This document shows positions 12,147 to 25,757 of a stretch of 64,000 bases of DNA, piece by piece. The notes under the pieces are model-generated. The model did not search any database, had not been told where the DNA came from, and saw only the letters and a list, made by a program, of their open reading frames with translations. Each line of letters begins with the position of its first letter. Within the stretch, counting starts at the first letter, position 1. Source of the DNA: Calonectria ilicicola (taxonomy: Eukaryota > Ascomycota > Sordariomycetes > Hypocreales > Nectriaceae). The DNA is taken from the NCBI GenBank assembly GCA_020809705.1, contig CP085828.1:4960001-5024000 (forward strand), read 5' to 3'. Position numbers and translations under genes: made by a program.

Positions 12147-13934
12147 GGGCCAAAAATCCCTCATATATACACTTTTCCATTTGATCAACTAATTCTTAAC
12201 TACAAAATATATTATAGCTAGATATTGAGGCCAGAACTCTTCTTACTTTTTAGGCTCTTTAAAATAATCTAAGGTTATTTATTAAAAAAGTTATATTAAT
12301 TTATAAGGTTAGTTAGTAGTAAATAGCTTATTATTAATAGAGTATTTAATTTTAAGATAATATTATTTTTAATTTATATAAATTATTTGATTTAGAGAAA
12401 TAGATTATTTTTAATTATATTTTTAATTTAGATTTTTAAAGATTTCCTTTATAGTTATATATTATTTAAGAAATAGTTAATTAATTACTTATTAATTATA
12501 ATGTATTATTTATTAGTAAGTATTAGGCTTTAAATTTTATTAAGTAATATTTAAAGCTTAAGATATATTCTTTTTATAAATATAATTATAAAAAGATTAA
12601 GTATAAAAATTTAAAGATTATTAATAAGTAGTTTATATTTATAATAAATATAATTATAAAGTATAATATTTAATTAAATAATATTTATAATTTTAATAAA
12701 ATTAGCTTTATAATAGGCCTTATTAGAAATAGAATGGTTATTATAGGTATAGAAAAATATTCAAATTTAAAATTAATCTAGCCTAAAAACTAAGAATAGA
12801 TAATAGCTATCTAAAGGATTAATATAAAAGGGTGGGCAATCCTGCTATTTCTTATTATTATAAGCTAATATTATCTTACTAATTAGTATTAAGATAGTAA
12901 TCTCCTAGGTAATTAGGCTATTACTACTATCTATAATAGCTAGATTAATAATATTATAGGCCTTAAGTGGCTTAAATATTTTAATTAATATATAAAAACT
13001 TAATTAATTGGTTACTATTATCTTTTAATCTTTAATAGGTATAAAAATTATTACTTATTTAAATTTAATTAATATTATAAAGATAATAAGATTATTATAT
13101 TTTATATACCTTTTAATTTATTTTACTTACTTTAATCTTTTAATATTATATACTTTAAACTATTTAAAATAATATATAAAAAAGAAATAAAGTATTTAAT
13201 TAAATACTTTATTATTTATATTTTAAAGTTTAACTTCCTCTTAGCCTTTTTTAATATATATAATACTATTATAATAGAATAAAATATCAAGGTAGGCTTT
13301 AAAGGAGCTAGTCTTAATTCTTTAAATATAGAAATTGTTATATTAAAGTTTAATATATAGTTATAGACTCTAATATTAATTAATTAAGAGATTCTACTAT
13401 TTAATACTTAAACTTCAAAGACCCTAAAAATTATTATAAAGGCAAACTTATAATCTAAATATTTAAAAAAATAAATTAAAAGATATTAAAGTAACTCTCT
13501 AAAATCTATTCTTAAAATATTAAAATCACTTTTTAAAAAAATAAAAATAATTATATATAAAATAATATTATTAAAAGCTAAAATATAAAATCTTTAATAA
13601 TTAAATAAAATATTTAATAAATAGTATAAAGCAAAAAGAACCTACTTATAAAATAAAAAAATAATAATAATAAAGCAAGGGAGAGAAGTAATTAATTAAA
13701 TAAAAGCTAATATACAAATATAAATTAAAATATTAAGAAGTAATGATCAAAGACAATTAACATAATTAAAGGAATAGCATTATAGAACTTATAGAAGGAC
13801 TAATTATAATTTAAGGATATATTAAATAATTATTAAGACCTTTAAGAAAGAGGAGAGTGATTAGTTTTAATTGATTAGATGTGTTGTTGTGTTTTTATAT
13901 TAATATATTAATTAAGGGTAGTGAAAAATGGCTT

Positions 13935-13970
13935 GCTCGTTTGGGTGGCGCGCTTGTATATGATGTACGT
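13935..13970 (-). repeat. right terminal inverted repeat of the Fot1-like element
   Basis: 36 bp, exactly complementary to 12111-12146, followed by the TA target duplication. Confidence 0.95.
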
Positions 13971-14445
13971 TATATATTTTTAATTATAGTAGTAGTTTAT
14001 AGATTAGTATTATATTAGATCTATTATACATAGCAAGTATATTATTAATTTGTTATTTTGCTAATATTTTATATACCTTATTAATTACCTTATATATAAC
14101 TTTAATATATTATATTATAGTAAATATAAATAGAGAATTATTTGCTATTCGGAGGTAGGCTTTAAATATAAAAAGTATTAATATAAGTCTATTTGGGCTA
14201 GTAAAGTTATTAATAGCTTTAATTATTATTTATAATTTCTATTAGTTTATAATTATATCTTTAAATTCTTATTTAATAATATTATAAGCCTATTTTAATA
14301 ATTTATAATATTATTCTACTTTCCTAATATTATAATAGAATTTAATAAGAACTTCCTTAATATTAATTATTAATAATTAAGTATATTAGTAGAATTTATT
14401 AAATACAAAATTCCTATCTATATTGTGGACAATTCAATTAAGAAG

Positions 14446-14596
14446 TGTCACAAGACGAGGCCAGGGGTAGGCATAATAACTGTGTTGTGCGATGAAGAGG
14501 GCAGAAGGCTCTCACTACAGTCGGCTAATATTAACATTATACGTATATATGGTATACATATAACTCCACATATAACTACCTGTATAATTTATAATA
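14446..14596 (-). repeat. Gypsy-A LTR (3' LTR)
   Basis: 151 bp, partner of 20965-21115. The inner end is RIP-mutated (TTTATAATA for CTGTGACA). A short plus-strand open frame crossing it is not a gene. Confidence 0.9.
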
Positions 14597-17500
14597 GTAT
14601 TCCCCCTCTTAAATTTATTTAGTTCTTTAAATTATAGTTATTTTCCTTTTAATCTATAGTTAGGATATATAATCTATATATTCTAATTTTTTAATGATTT
14701 TTATTATTTATTTATTATTTATATTAATTCTTAGTTTATTAAGTAGATTTATTATTTATTTTATATATTTAGTTTTATTATTATACTTATTATATCTTAT
14801 TCTAGTAAGTTTATTATTTTATTTATTTTAAGGGCTTTATTTTAGGTATTTAGGATTATATCTTATATTTAAAGTAGGAGGTTTAATTAATTTAGGTAAT
14901 TTTGGTAGAATTTTTTTATTAATTTCTTTAATTTTTTTAAGTTAATTTTTAATTATTATATAAATTTATTTTAATATTTTTATTTAATTAAGTAGATTAG
15001 TTTTTTATTATTTTTATTATAAATATTTAAAATATCTTTAAATTCTTATTATTCTTTAATATTCTTTTAATTATCTTATTATATTATTTATTCTATAATA
15101 TTTTAATATTTATTTTTATTAATTCTATCTTATTTTAGGATTATAAGTAGTTTATAAATATAGATTTTTAATATATAAAAGCTATTATTAATCTTTAAGT
15201 TTAAAAGAAGGTTAATAATTATTATTTCTTTATATACTTTTAATATTTTAAATAAGCTATCTTATTTATTATCTTATTTCTTTTTTAATTAATTTATTAT
15301 AATATTTTCTAAACTTATTATTATTAAATTATCTTTTTTAAATTTAAATATTTTTATATAATAAATATTTATATTATTTTTATATCTTTCTTATAATTAT
15401 CTTATTAATACTTAAAATTATATTAAAATTCTTTTAAATTATATTATTATAATATTTACTTTAATATACTCCTATCTTACTTATTCTATTAGATTTAATA
15501 GGTAAAAGGTAGATAGTTTTATTTTAATTTATAAATTAAAATTATAATTAATAAAAAAGAATAATATCCTTATTATCTTATTAACTTGATTATTTATAGT
15601 AAATTTAGCTAAAGGAAGCTAGTTAACTTAATTATTTTAAGTGAAATTAATAAATATATAAAGGTATTTATTTATTATAATATTAATAATTTCTATTTAG
15701 CTATCTATTTTTAGATAGAAAGCTAAGTTAATATGTAATTTAATTTTTAATTATTTGTTAAGTTATTTCTAGAATATAGAGATAAATGCTAACCCTTTAT
15801 CCAATATTATAAAATTAGATATATTATATAATTTATAAATATTTTAAATAAAGTATTTTATTAATTCTTTTATATTTAATATAAAAATAAGTATTAAATA
15901 TTATATTTTTATTAATCTATTTACTATTATTAAAATATATTAATAGGTTTTATTATTTTAAGTACATTTTAGTAACTTAATAATATAATCTATAAATATA
16001 TTTACTTATATATAAAATAGTATATTTAATAGTTTAAGGAAACCTAATAATATTTTATATAATATTTTTATTTAATTATAAAGTAAGTATTTTTTTATAA
16101 ATTTTATAATAAAGTGTAATATCCTAGACTACTAGTAGTTATAATTTATAAAATTAATTATTTTAATATAGCCTAGGTAGCCTACTAAGCTTAATATATA
16201 TATTCTATATACTATAGTATAATAGAGATTAGGATAATCTAATATAAAAATATGATTATAAAAGTAGATTAGGCCCTTAATAATCTTATATTTTACTTTA
16301 TTATATTTTAATTTATTTTATAGTTATTTAAACTATTTTTATATTATTTAATCTTATAATATTTCTATTATTTTTATTATTAATTTATTATAATTATATC
16401 CTTTATATATAAAATTAATTATAATAATTTAATTAATATTAATTATTATAGGTATAAAGTATTTTTTATTATTATTATTTTTTATTTATTTAAATAATTC
16501 TTTTATTATTATAAGGTTTAATTTCTCTTAAAGAAGGATTATATATTTTTAATCTTAAATATATTTATTATTACTATTTATAGGTTTTATCCCTAGGAGT
16601 CAGTTAAGTGTATCTAGAAGTGTTACCTTTTTTTCTAATTAATATATTATTTGGAAATTAAATTATGCTAAGAACTTAGATTATTTGACTTATTTTTGGT
16701 TAAGTTATTTTATTATTATAAAGATTTAGAGGTTTTTATAGTCTATAATAATCTTAAAAGCTATTAGTAGACCTACTAGTTTTAATTATTATTCTTCTAG
16801 TATTTTAATAATAATTAGGAGTTCTTTATTATAGATTTTATAATTATATTTTGAAAAAAAGAATGTAATAGGGCAAAGCCTTTTATTCTTATTATATTAT
16901 AATAATATACCTCCTAATATCTAATTTAATATATTTATTTCTATTATTATATATTTTCTATAATTATAATAAATAAGTATAAATACTTATATAAATTCCT
17001 TTTTTAATTATTTAAAATATTTTATTTAAATATTAATCTATTTTTACTTCTTTTTTTCTTAATAATTATATTATTAATTTAATAATTAAAAAATAATTTT
17101 AAATAAATCTTTAATAAAAGTTTGTAAATCTAAGGAATTATTATAATTACTTAATTAATAAAGGTATTTACTAATTAATAATAACTTTAATTTTTTCTAA
17201 GTTTATAATAAAACTATTAATAGATATAATAAAATTAAGGTATTTTATTCTTATTATATAGAACTTGGATTTCTTAATATCAATCTATAGGCTTACTTTT
17301 TTTAATCTTTTAATTACTTTATATATATACTTTATATATTTAGCTCTTATTTTATTATAAATAAGTATATTATCTAGATAGGCTATATAATATTTATTAA
17401 ATATATTATAAAAAATATAATTAATATAATTTTAAAATATTATTAGTATATTATATAAATTAAATAATATTATTAGTATTTTATAAAGACCAAACTAAAT

Positions 17501-20500
17501 AATAAATACTATTATTTATTTATATTCTTTTATAATCTAAATTTAATTAAATATAATAATAATATTAAGTTTAATATAAAATCTTATATTATAAATAGAG
17601 TTAAGTATTTTATAAATTAAGGGTAATAAGTATCTATTTTTAATAATAATTATATTAAGTCCCTAATAATTTTAGTAGATATATATCCTATTACCTAGCT
17701 TAATTACTAAAAATAATAATATAGTAGTAGATAATAATAATTCTCTAATAAAGCCTTTTATAAGTATTTTATTTATTTATTTTTTAATATATTTAAGTTT
17801 ATTTAATAAAAATAATTAGTTCTTTTAATATAATATCTCTTTTTTAGGGATAAGTTTAATTTTATAGTCCTAAGGTTTATATAGTAGAAGAATGTTTATA
17901 TTTTATTTTAGAAAATATTTTAAAAGATAATAGAACTTTTATAATAATCTTTTTTTAATTTCTTTAATTATAAAATTTATTTTAATATTAAGGAACTTAT
18001 TTATATTAATTTAAATAATTTTTTAATATAATATTTTAAATTTTATAATTTTCTTTAGGTTTGTTTATAAAAAGTTATAAAAGTATAGGTTAAAGGCTTT
18101 ATATACTTCTTTTATTATATAATTACCTACTATAATCTATTAAAAGGATTTCTTTTATAGCTATAGGACTTTTAATAAGCCTTATAGAAGTTTATTAAAT
18201 ATCTATCTAGTTTCTTCTTCTTTAATTAATTACTATAATTTTAATAAGTAGATTATTATTACTCTTATTCCTTTTTATTTATAGAATTATATAAAATTAT
18301 TTACTTTAATAATTTAAATATTATATAGATTTAGTATAAATATTTAATTTAATTTATCTTTTATTTTTCTTATTTATAGGTATTATTTATTTATTCTTAA
18401 GTAATATAAGCTTATAAGAAATTAAGCTAATAATAGATATTTCCTAGATCTTTTATTTTAATATTTAATTACTCTAGTCTTTATTAGGTCTATAGTCCAA
18501 TCTTTAATAAAAGGTCTAGTTAATTCTATAAAAGTATTATCTTTATTATTATCTTTAATAAAGACTTTTTAATAATTATAGCTTTAAGTATATATTATAA
18601 TTCCTAAGGGTATATTATAGCTAGTTTCTAATATTCTTTAAGGTAAATATTTATATAAATAATATCTAGATTTAAAAATAAGCTATCTTTGTAGTTAATT
18701 ATAATCTAGATTATAGTGGTTTAGTTATAGTAGATTAAGGATAATTAGATTGTTCTTTTCTAGGTTTATAATAAATATAGATAAGATTTTTATATAATTT
18801 TTAATATATAATTAAGTAGTAAAATAATATAAGATTATAGACTAGATTATACTATTAGTAAGATAAATATATTTTAGCTTTTTTAATAATTTAGTAATTA
18901 AATTATATCTTTAGATTACTTTCTTTTTATTAGTAAATATAAATATAATTAAATTATTATTAATTAAGTTATTAATTTTAAAAAAAGTAAATAATATTAA
19001 ATTATATAGATTAAAAAGATAGATTTTAATAAAAAAAATTTTTATTATATTAAATAATAAGTAGAATTTAAGTAAAATATTATCTAATAATATAATTCTA
19101 ATTAATTTATTTTTATTTTTATATAATATTAACCTTTAATTATAATTTAAATTAAAGATAAATCTTTTAGTTAATAATCCTATATCTTAATTAATTAAAT
19201 TAGCTTATTACTTATAATATTAGATATCTTTAAGATTATTTTTTTAATTATATATTCTTATTATATTAAATATATTTATTATAAAGGTTATAGTAGGGGC
19301 TATAATTAAAATACTATTTACTAATTTCCTTATTAATTTTAACTATAAATTAATTATAACTATATATAATTGCTATTATAATTTTAAATAAAAGCTCCTT
19401 AATTATACATTCTAAAGCTACAGCTATAGCCATAGCCTCAGCCTTAGTTTTAATAGTAGGTCTGATTGGTATAGTTTTGGTCTATTGGTTGTGGGGGTAT
19501 AAGAATAGGATTATCCGGTTGGCGGTGATTAGTAGTAATATAATTAGATCTATTATATATAATATATAAATTGAGATTAAGTCTTTATTTTTATTTTTGA
19601 TTGGTAATATAGATATAATTAAGGTTTATTAGTTTATTATTCTTTTTATTTATTAGTTAGTTTATTTTAAAGTATATAAAATATATATTTTAATTATTAA
19701 GTTTATTAATATACTTTTTTTATTATAAATTTCTTATAATTTTATTTATTATTTTATTTTATAATTTATAATTATTAATTATTAGAAATTTAATTTAAAA
19801 ATTAATAATTATTATAATTTCTTTATTAATATATTTTTATAAATAATTAATTTTAATTTAATTATTAATTTAAATTTTATTTATATAATAATTAAAATTA
19901 ATCTTAAAGTCTTTATATATATAGTCCTTTTAATATAAAATATTAAAAGTATTTTTAATACTTTGGGTTAAGTTAAGGAGGATATATTAACTATCTAATA
20001 CATCTAATAATATATTTATTATCTATTATTCCTATATAGTAGATTATATAGGATTTATATTTATCTTTCTAATACTATCTTAAATATTATTTTATACTTA
20101 TTCTTTAAATTAATTTATTATAAATATAAGTTTTTTAATTAATATTAAAAAGTATTTAATATTTACTATAAGTATAGATTAGACTTGTATTTTTTATTAT
20201 TTATAGATTATTTAGTGCTTTTCTATCTTTTATTCTTTAACTATAAACTTTTCTAGATTTATTATTATATATTTTAATTATTAAAAGCTTTAAGCAAGGT
20301 TTTAATTAATTATTCTTAACTAGGTCTTAAATTGGATAACTTTTTTATTTAAAGCTATATTTTAAATATTAATTTATTTAAATATTCGGTTAGTTTTAGT
20401 AATAATATTAATCTATATAATAATTATTATCTATAGATTTTAGTTTTTTTTATATTTAAGTAAGATTATTATATTAAATTGAAAATTTAGTTTTAATATT

Positions 20501-20964
20501 TATAAATAATACCTAGAATGCTATATAATTAATTATATAATAATTATTACTTAATAGTATTAGAAGATATTTTAATAAAAATAATAGATTATTCTTATTA
20601 ATAAATATATAGCCTTTTATTATCTTTGCTATAATTAGTTAATTTATATATAAGATATCTTTAATCTAATTATTAAATATATTTAGGAATTTAAGGTTTA
20701 TATAATTACTAACTAATATTATAATATTAACTTTATTTATTTTAATATAAATATTCTTTTTTAATAATATTTAAATTAATTATTACTTATACTTAAAATA
20801 ATTTAATATTATTTTATTTATAAAATTAAAAGATTTTTCATTAATTTTTATAAAAATCTTTATTATTATTAAATCATAATAATATAATTTAAGCTTTTCT
20901 TAACTTAATAATATTTTTTATTTTAAATAACTATAATAAGACATAATTAAACAATCACATAAAC

Positions 20965-21115
20965 TATCATAAGACAAGGCCAGAGGTAGGCATAATAACT
21001 GTGTTATGCGATGAAGAGGGCAGAAGGCTTTTACTATAGTCGGCTAATATTAACATTGTATGTATGTGTGGTACACACGTGACTCCACACATGACTACCT
21101 GTGTGACCTGTGACA
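20965..21115 (-). repeat. Gypsy-A LTR (5' LTR)
   Basis: 151 bp, with the end ACCTGTGACA intact and the outer end mutated to TATCAT. Confidence 0.9.
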
Positions 21116-23926
21116 AGAAGGCTAAGGTAGCTATTAATCTAATATACTTATAATATATTCTATATATCCTTTACCTTCTATCTATCTAGCTTAAGAAAGT
21201 AAGCTATTTAAAATAATATAACTAAATTAATAATATAAAATACTAGCTTATTATTAATCTAGATAATATTAATAATAACTTTATAATTAAATTTATAATT
21301 ATTTTTTAAAGTGAATCTAAACTAGCTTAAGGCCTTACTATTTATTTAGTAATATTAGCATACTTTTATAAGATTCTTTAATACTTTAATCTTAAATTTT
21401 TAATTTATATATTTTAAAATCTTTTTTAAATAATTAATTAAAAAATATTTAAATTATTAATAGATTTAGTATAACTCTATCTCTATTAAATAAAATATAA
21501 TTAATTCTTTAATTTTAAATATTTATTATAAATATTTCTATTATTTAATTATTAATATCTTCTTTTTACTTTAAATAAATATATTTTAAAGATTATTTAA
21601 TTTAATATTTATTTAATTTATATTAATAATAAAAAAAAGGAAAAAGATTAATATTAAAATAATATAAAAATTAATAATACCTAATATTATAAATACTTAA
21701 ATAATTCCTATTAATATTATAAAATTAACTCCAAATATAATATTATAATATAATACTTAATTAATCTTAAATAATAATATTAGCTTTAGTAAGATTTCTA
21801 TTTAAAGAGTATTTATTATAAATATACTAGTAGCTTCTATATTAAATAGAATATCTTGAAAGATCTTATTAAAGTAATATTCTTTAATAAAGAATATATT
21901 ATTATTATTCTCTTTAAATAAATATTTAATTTTATATAAATCCTCTTTTATTAAAGTATATTTAAATAATTATTTATAAAGAATAATAATTATATTCTTC
22001 TTTTATAAGTATATTATTATATTAAATTATTTTATTCCTTTAATAGGGCTAATAAGATTAATAATATATTAATAATTTTTATTATATTTAATATTATTTT
22101 TAATATAAAGCTCTTTTTTTATAAATAATTTAAATATTTTAATAATTTTTAATATTATATTAAAATTATTATTATTATTCTTTATCCTTTTATATAATAT
22201 AAGGAAGATTTAGTACTTCTTATTTAATAAAGAAATTTTATATTTTTATATATTAAATTAGTTCTATTTATATTATTAATATTCTTTTTTTAAGTATTTT
22301 ATTAAAAAATATTTAATTTTTTTATAAATAAAATAATATTAAGGCTTATATTATTAATAATAATAATTTAATTAATATAATTAGTTATTATTATTATTAT
22401 ATTATTTATTTTAAGTAAATTAATGATTGGTGAAATAGATAGTAGTATTATATTATAAGCTTAATTTTCCATTTATCTTTATAATATTAATTAATTTATA
22501 AATATTAGCTATTAATTCTTTAAAGGTCCTTATATTCTAATACTTAGTTATATTGATCTCTAGGACTTTATTAATTATTATTAAAAGGGTTTAATAAAGT
22601 TCCTTATTATTCTAATTATAATTATAAATACCTTAATAAATCTAATAGATCTTATTAATAAGTATATTAAAGTTCTTAAATATATTTTTATTAGGATTTT
22701 TATTTATTATATTATAAAGTATTATTATTAATAATTTATTATAGTAATATTAAATTATATTAAGGGTTTTAAAGTAGGTTTTAATTATTTTATATATTAT
22801 CTTATATAAAAGTTTCTTATTAAAAAGGAAATTAATATAATACTCTTTTATTTTATTATTAAATATTATAAGTAATACTTTTATATAATTATCTTTTAGT
22901 ATTATAATATATTTATATTTATTTTTAAAAATAATAATCTTAATAAATTAAAAATTATAAAGCTTATTTATATATTAATTACTATTAATATATATCTTAT
23001 TTAACTTAATTAATTTTTTTATAATAAATTTATTTATATTTAAAATAAAGAAAATCTTTAATAAAGAAAAGATTATAATATTATTTTTATTTTTTTTAAA
23101 TAATATAAATATAAATATCTTTCTTATTTAATAAAAAAGGATAATAATTTAAATTTATAAAAATTAAATAAAATTAAAAATAATTTTTAATTTATCTTTA
23201 AAAATATTAATATTTTTAAAAAAAATATTTTAAAGTTTTTTTATTAAATTAATTATTCTTTTTATAAAAGCTTCTTTTTTTAATTTTAAAAGTTATTTTA
23301 AAAAGCTTTAATAAATTTATTATTTTTTTTAATAAATTATTTATAAATATTAATAATATAAATAATATAATTATTAACTTTTTCTATTAATATATTATTA
23401 AGATTATCTTATAATAATTCTACCTTTTTTTAATTAATAATTAAATTATTATTATATTTTTAAATTTAAATAAAAAGATTATTTTTATTTTATTATTAAT
23501 TAAAATTAAATATAAAATAAATATTTTTATTTATTATTTTTATTTTTTAAAATAAATATATAAAAAAATAATTATAAAAAAATAAAATTTAATAAATATA
23601 ATTATAAAAATAATATAATAAAAAAAATTATTAAAATAAATAAAAATTAATATAATAATATAATAAATAAAAAAGATTTTTAATTTTTAAACTTAATTAA
23701 AATATTAATTTTTATTTAATTTAATAATTTTTATAATAAATAAAAAATTTAAAAAAATTTTAAAAATTTATTAAAAACTCTTCTTTATAAATCTATATTA
23801 AACCTTATAAAAAGCTTACCTTTTACAAAATATCCATATATCTCTCTTTTAATATATCTTATCACAACTACATCCAACATCTCTTCTTTAAATCTTAATT
23901 AATCTATAAATTCCTTTACTAATTAG

Positions 23927-24111
23927 TATTAGATTTAAAAGGAAGGTAGGTTTTAGCACTAATGCCAGGTCTCTAGGGTGTGTGTGAATCTTGCTCATTT
24001 TTCATCTATCTAGGCTAGCCTGTGGTGTTTATGTGTGTGTGTGTGGGTCACCTGACCCACAGGGCTGCTGCCTAAAGCAGCCGAGCCTGCTGTTGCAGAC
24101 TGGTTCCAACA
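23927..24111 (-). repeat. Copia LTR (5' LTR of copy 2)
   Basis: 185 bp LTR, partner of 9751-9935, ending TTCCAACA next to TSD AAAGA. The inner end is RIP-mutated (TATTAGATTT for TGTTGGATTC). Confidence 0.9.
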
Positions 24112-24141
24112 AAAGAATTAAATTTTTTAAAAAATAAGAAG

Positions 24142-24413
24142 TATTACACTTCTAGGTGCGGTCAGCGTTTGGTACGTAGGTTCTAGCTAGAGGTAAGTAG
24201 TTAGATAAGATAATAAGGTCTCTAATACAACAAGTCAATATCAGCCAACGGAAGATTAGATGTAGCATTTCGCCTTACGATACGGAAAGGTAGGTTCTGT
24301 AGTATGAGATTGAATATTACTTGTCTTCTCTATGTTACTAGGTAGCTTCTACTTATAGAAGGTTGAAAGTTATATGTGACTTGTTGGTCTAATGTATTTA
24401 GAGAAGAGTTATA
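24142..24413. mobile_element. hAT-like MITE (272 bp)
   Basis: A normal-composition insert inside the AT block, flanked by the exact 8 bp duplication ATAAGAAG (24134-24141 and 24414-24421). The ends form an imperfect inverted repeat: TATTACACTTCT against TATAACTCTTCT, 10 of 12 matching. An 8 bp TSD with short inverted repeats fits non-autonomous hAT elements. It has no coding capacity. It shows little RIP, as expected for a short or single-copy sequence. Confidence 0.6.
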
Positions 24414-25284
24414 ATAAGAAGGTATAAAAGCTAAATTTAATATTTTAATATTAAAATTAAAAATAGTTTCTATAAGAAATATTATTAAGAGTAAAATAAT
24501 TATTTTTTAAATATTTAATAAAAAAGTAATTAAAATAAATATAAAATATATAAGTTAATCTTATTAGTTAATCTTATTAGTATAAGGCTAGTAATTAAAT
24601 TAAATCTTAAAAAGATAGCTAATTGGAAGGTATTAAATCTTATAAGTTATAATAAGATTAAGAAGCTCTTAAAGTAAGTTTACTAATTAATCTTTTTTTT
24701 AATTAATTTTAAAGGATTTTTATAAAAGATTTAATAAGTATTTATTAAAGTAATTAAATTTAATAAAGCTAGTAATATTCTATTATTTACTAGATTAATA
24801 GATAAGAAAGGTATTATTATAAATATAAAGATTTATTTATAAAATTATAAATTAATCTTTATTATTAATATAGAATTCTTTATAAAAGAGCTAATAAAGA
24901 ATAATAAATAAGTTTAAGTAATATATATTTATAATATACTTATATTAAATAAATAATTAATAGTTATTTTTAATAAAAAAATTAAGAAAAAAGAAATTAT
25001 ATTATTTATAAAATTAAAAGATAATAAGTAGATATTTAATAAAAAAATTATAAAAAAATTATTTATATTAAAAAAAGTAGAATATATTATTAATCTTTAA
25101 AAAGAAAAAAATTATTATATAATTTAATCTATTTTATTAATAAAAAATAATAAAAAATATTATAGAATTATATTATAAAGAATATAATAAATAATTAAAT
25201 AAAACTCTTTATAAGTAAAATAAAGATACTAGTTCTTTTTATATTTAAGAAAATAATATCTTAAGATTATATATTAATTATAAG

Positions 25285-25757
25285 TGTTAGAGGTTATAAT
25301 ACAGTGGAAGGTAAAAAGGGATAAGCTTATAATTAAGCTTAGTAAATAAGTATATATTGTATTGTTATTTTATTTTAGAGGGGCTATATGTTATATATAT
25401 AGATGAATATTTCCTTTATTAATCAGCAATTTCAATATTTTAATTTTTAAGCAATTATATTATAAATCAATGATTTATAAGCCTTTTATATTATAAATCA
25501 ATGATTTATAAGCCTTTTATATTATAAATCAATAATTTATAAGCCTTTTATATTATAAATCAATGGATTTATAATCATTTATTATAAATCAAAATATTTA
25601 ATTTTTCTATACAGTATATATAGTATTAATACTATATTAGCTTATAATAATAAGAAAAAATTCAGCTATTTAATAGTTTAACTTTTGTCTTTAAAAGTTT
25701 AATATTTAGAGAGTTATTTTAGCTTATTATATTTATTCTATAAGTTTTTATTTAACA
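25285..25757 (-). mobile_element. solo LTR of the Gypsy-C family, inverted
   Basis: A 473 bp LTR, TGTTAGAGG..TTTAACA, complementary to the Gypsy-C 3' LTR at 35505-35952. It is flanked by the 5 bp duplication ATAAG (25280-25284 and 25758-25762), so it is a true insertion that recombined down to one LTR. It lies inside Gypsy-C between the protease and reverse transcriptase ghosts. It is longer than the partner LTR, apparently because of extra copies of an internal 31-base repeat. Confidence 0.85.
25458..25590. repeat. 31-bp tandem repeat inside the solo LTR
   Basis: About four head-to-tail copies of a 31-base unit (TATTATAAATCAATGATTTA followed by TAAGCCTTTTA), each containing the palindrome ATAAATCATTGATTTAT-like core. 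The corresponding stretch of the LTR at 35505-35952 has about three shorter copies. Confidence 0.85.

Larger units (their letters stand above)
12111..13970 (+). mobile_element. Fot1/pogo-type Tc1-mariner DNA transposon, dead transposase
   Basis: An 1,860 bp element with perfect 36 bp terminal inverted repeats (12111-12146 and 13935-13970, starting ACGTACATCATATACAAGCG). It is inserted at TA: comparison with the empty site in Copia copy 1 (about 4,590) shows that exactly 2 bp, TA, are duplicated. The plus strand from about 12,470 to 13,270, read through stops, follows a pogo/Fot1 DDE transposase in order: KWLKYFNQYIK after a GWAILLFLI stretch, YYYLLIFNRYKNYY (catalytic D.H.S region with Asp now Asn), IIILYIPFNLFYLLQSFNIIYF (the CLPPHSSHLLQPLDV block), then KYFIIYILKFNFLLAF. 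All catalytic acidic residues are damaged by RIP, so it is not autonomous. The inverted repeats have kept their CpG sites. Confidence 0.9.
14446..21115 (-). mobile_element. Gypsy-A: complete Ty3/Gypsy retrotransposon nested in Copia copy 2
   Basis: Two 151 bp LTRs (14446-14596 and 20965-21115) with ends TGTCAC..GTGACA enclose 6.4 kb and are flanked by the 5 bp duplication AGAAG (14441-14445 and 21116-21120). Copia copy 1 shows the uninterrupted site near 5,060. The element is on the minus strand. A purine run (GAGGGGGAATA on the minus strand) abuts the left LTR as the polypurine tract. Near 17,360-17,390 the minus strand reads AYLDNILIYNK, the RIP form of the Gypsy reverse transcriptase AYLDDILIYSK. 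All frames are broken. The right (5') LTR has kept more C and G than the left one, which is T/A-converted. Confidence 0.9.
9751..24111 (-). mobile_element. Ty1/Copia element, copy 2, complete but with nested insertions
   Basis: LTRs of 185 bp at 9751-9935 (3' LTR) and 23927-24111 (5' LTR) are bounded by the 5 bp duplication AAAGA (9746-9750 and 24112-24116). Subtracting the Fot1-like element (12111-13970), Gypsy-A (14446-21115) and their TSDs leaves about 5.8 kb, a normal Copia length. Orientation follows the minus-strand reverse transcriptase ghost at about 22,330-22,400, equivalent to that at about 6,300 in copy 1. No reading frame survives. The 5' LTR is less mutated than the 3' LTR and still carries TGGTTCCAACA at its end. 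A further indel of about 520 bp (11,288-11,815) distinguishes this copy from copy 1. Confidence 0.9.

Noticed and set aside
14425..14622. 65-codon plus-strand frame
   Set aside because: It lies across the Gypsy-A LTR and its flank; no protein features.
25458..25590. CRISPR-like array
   Set aside because: The 31-base units are directly adjacent without spacers, inside a fungal LTR.
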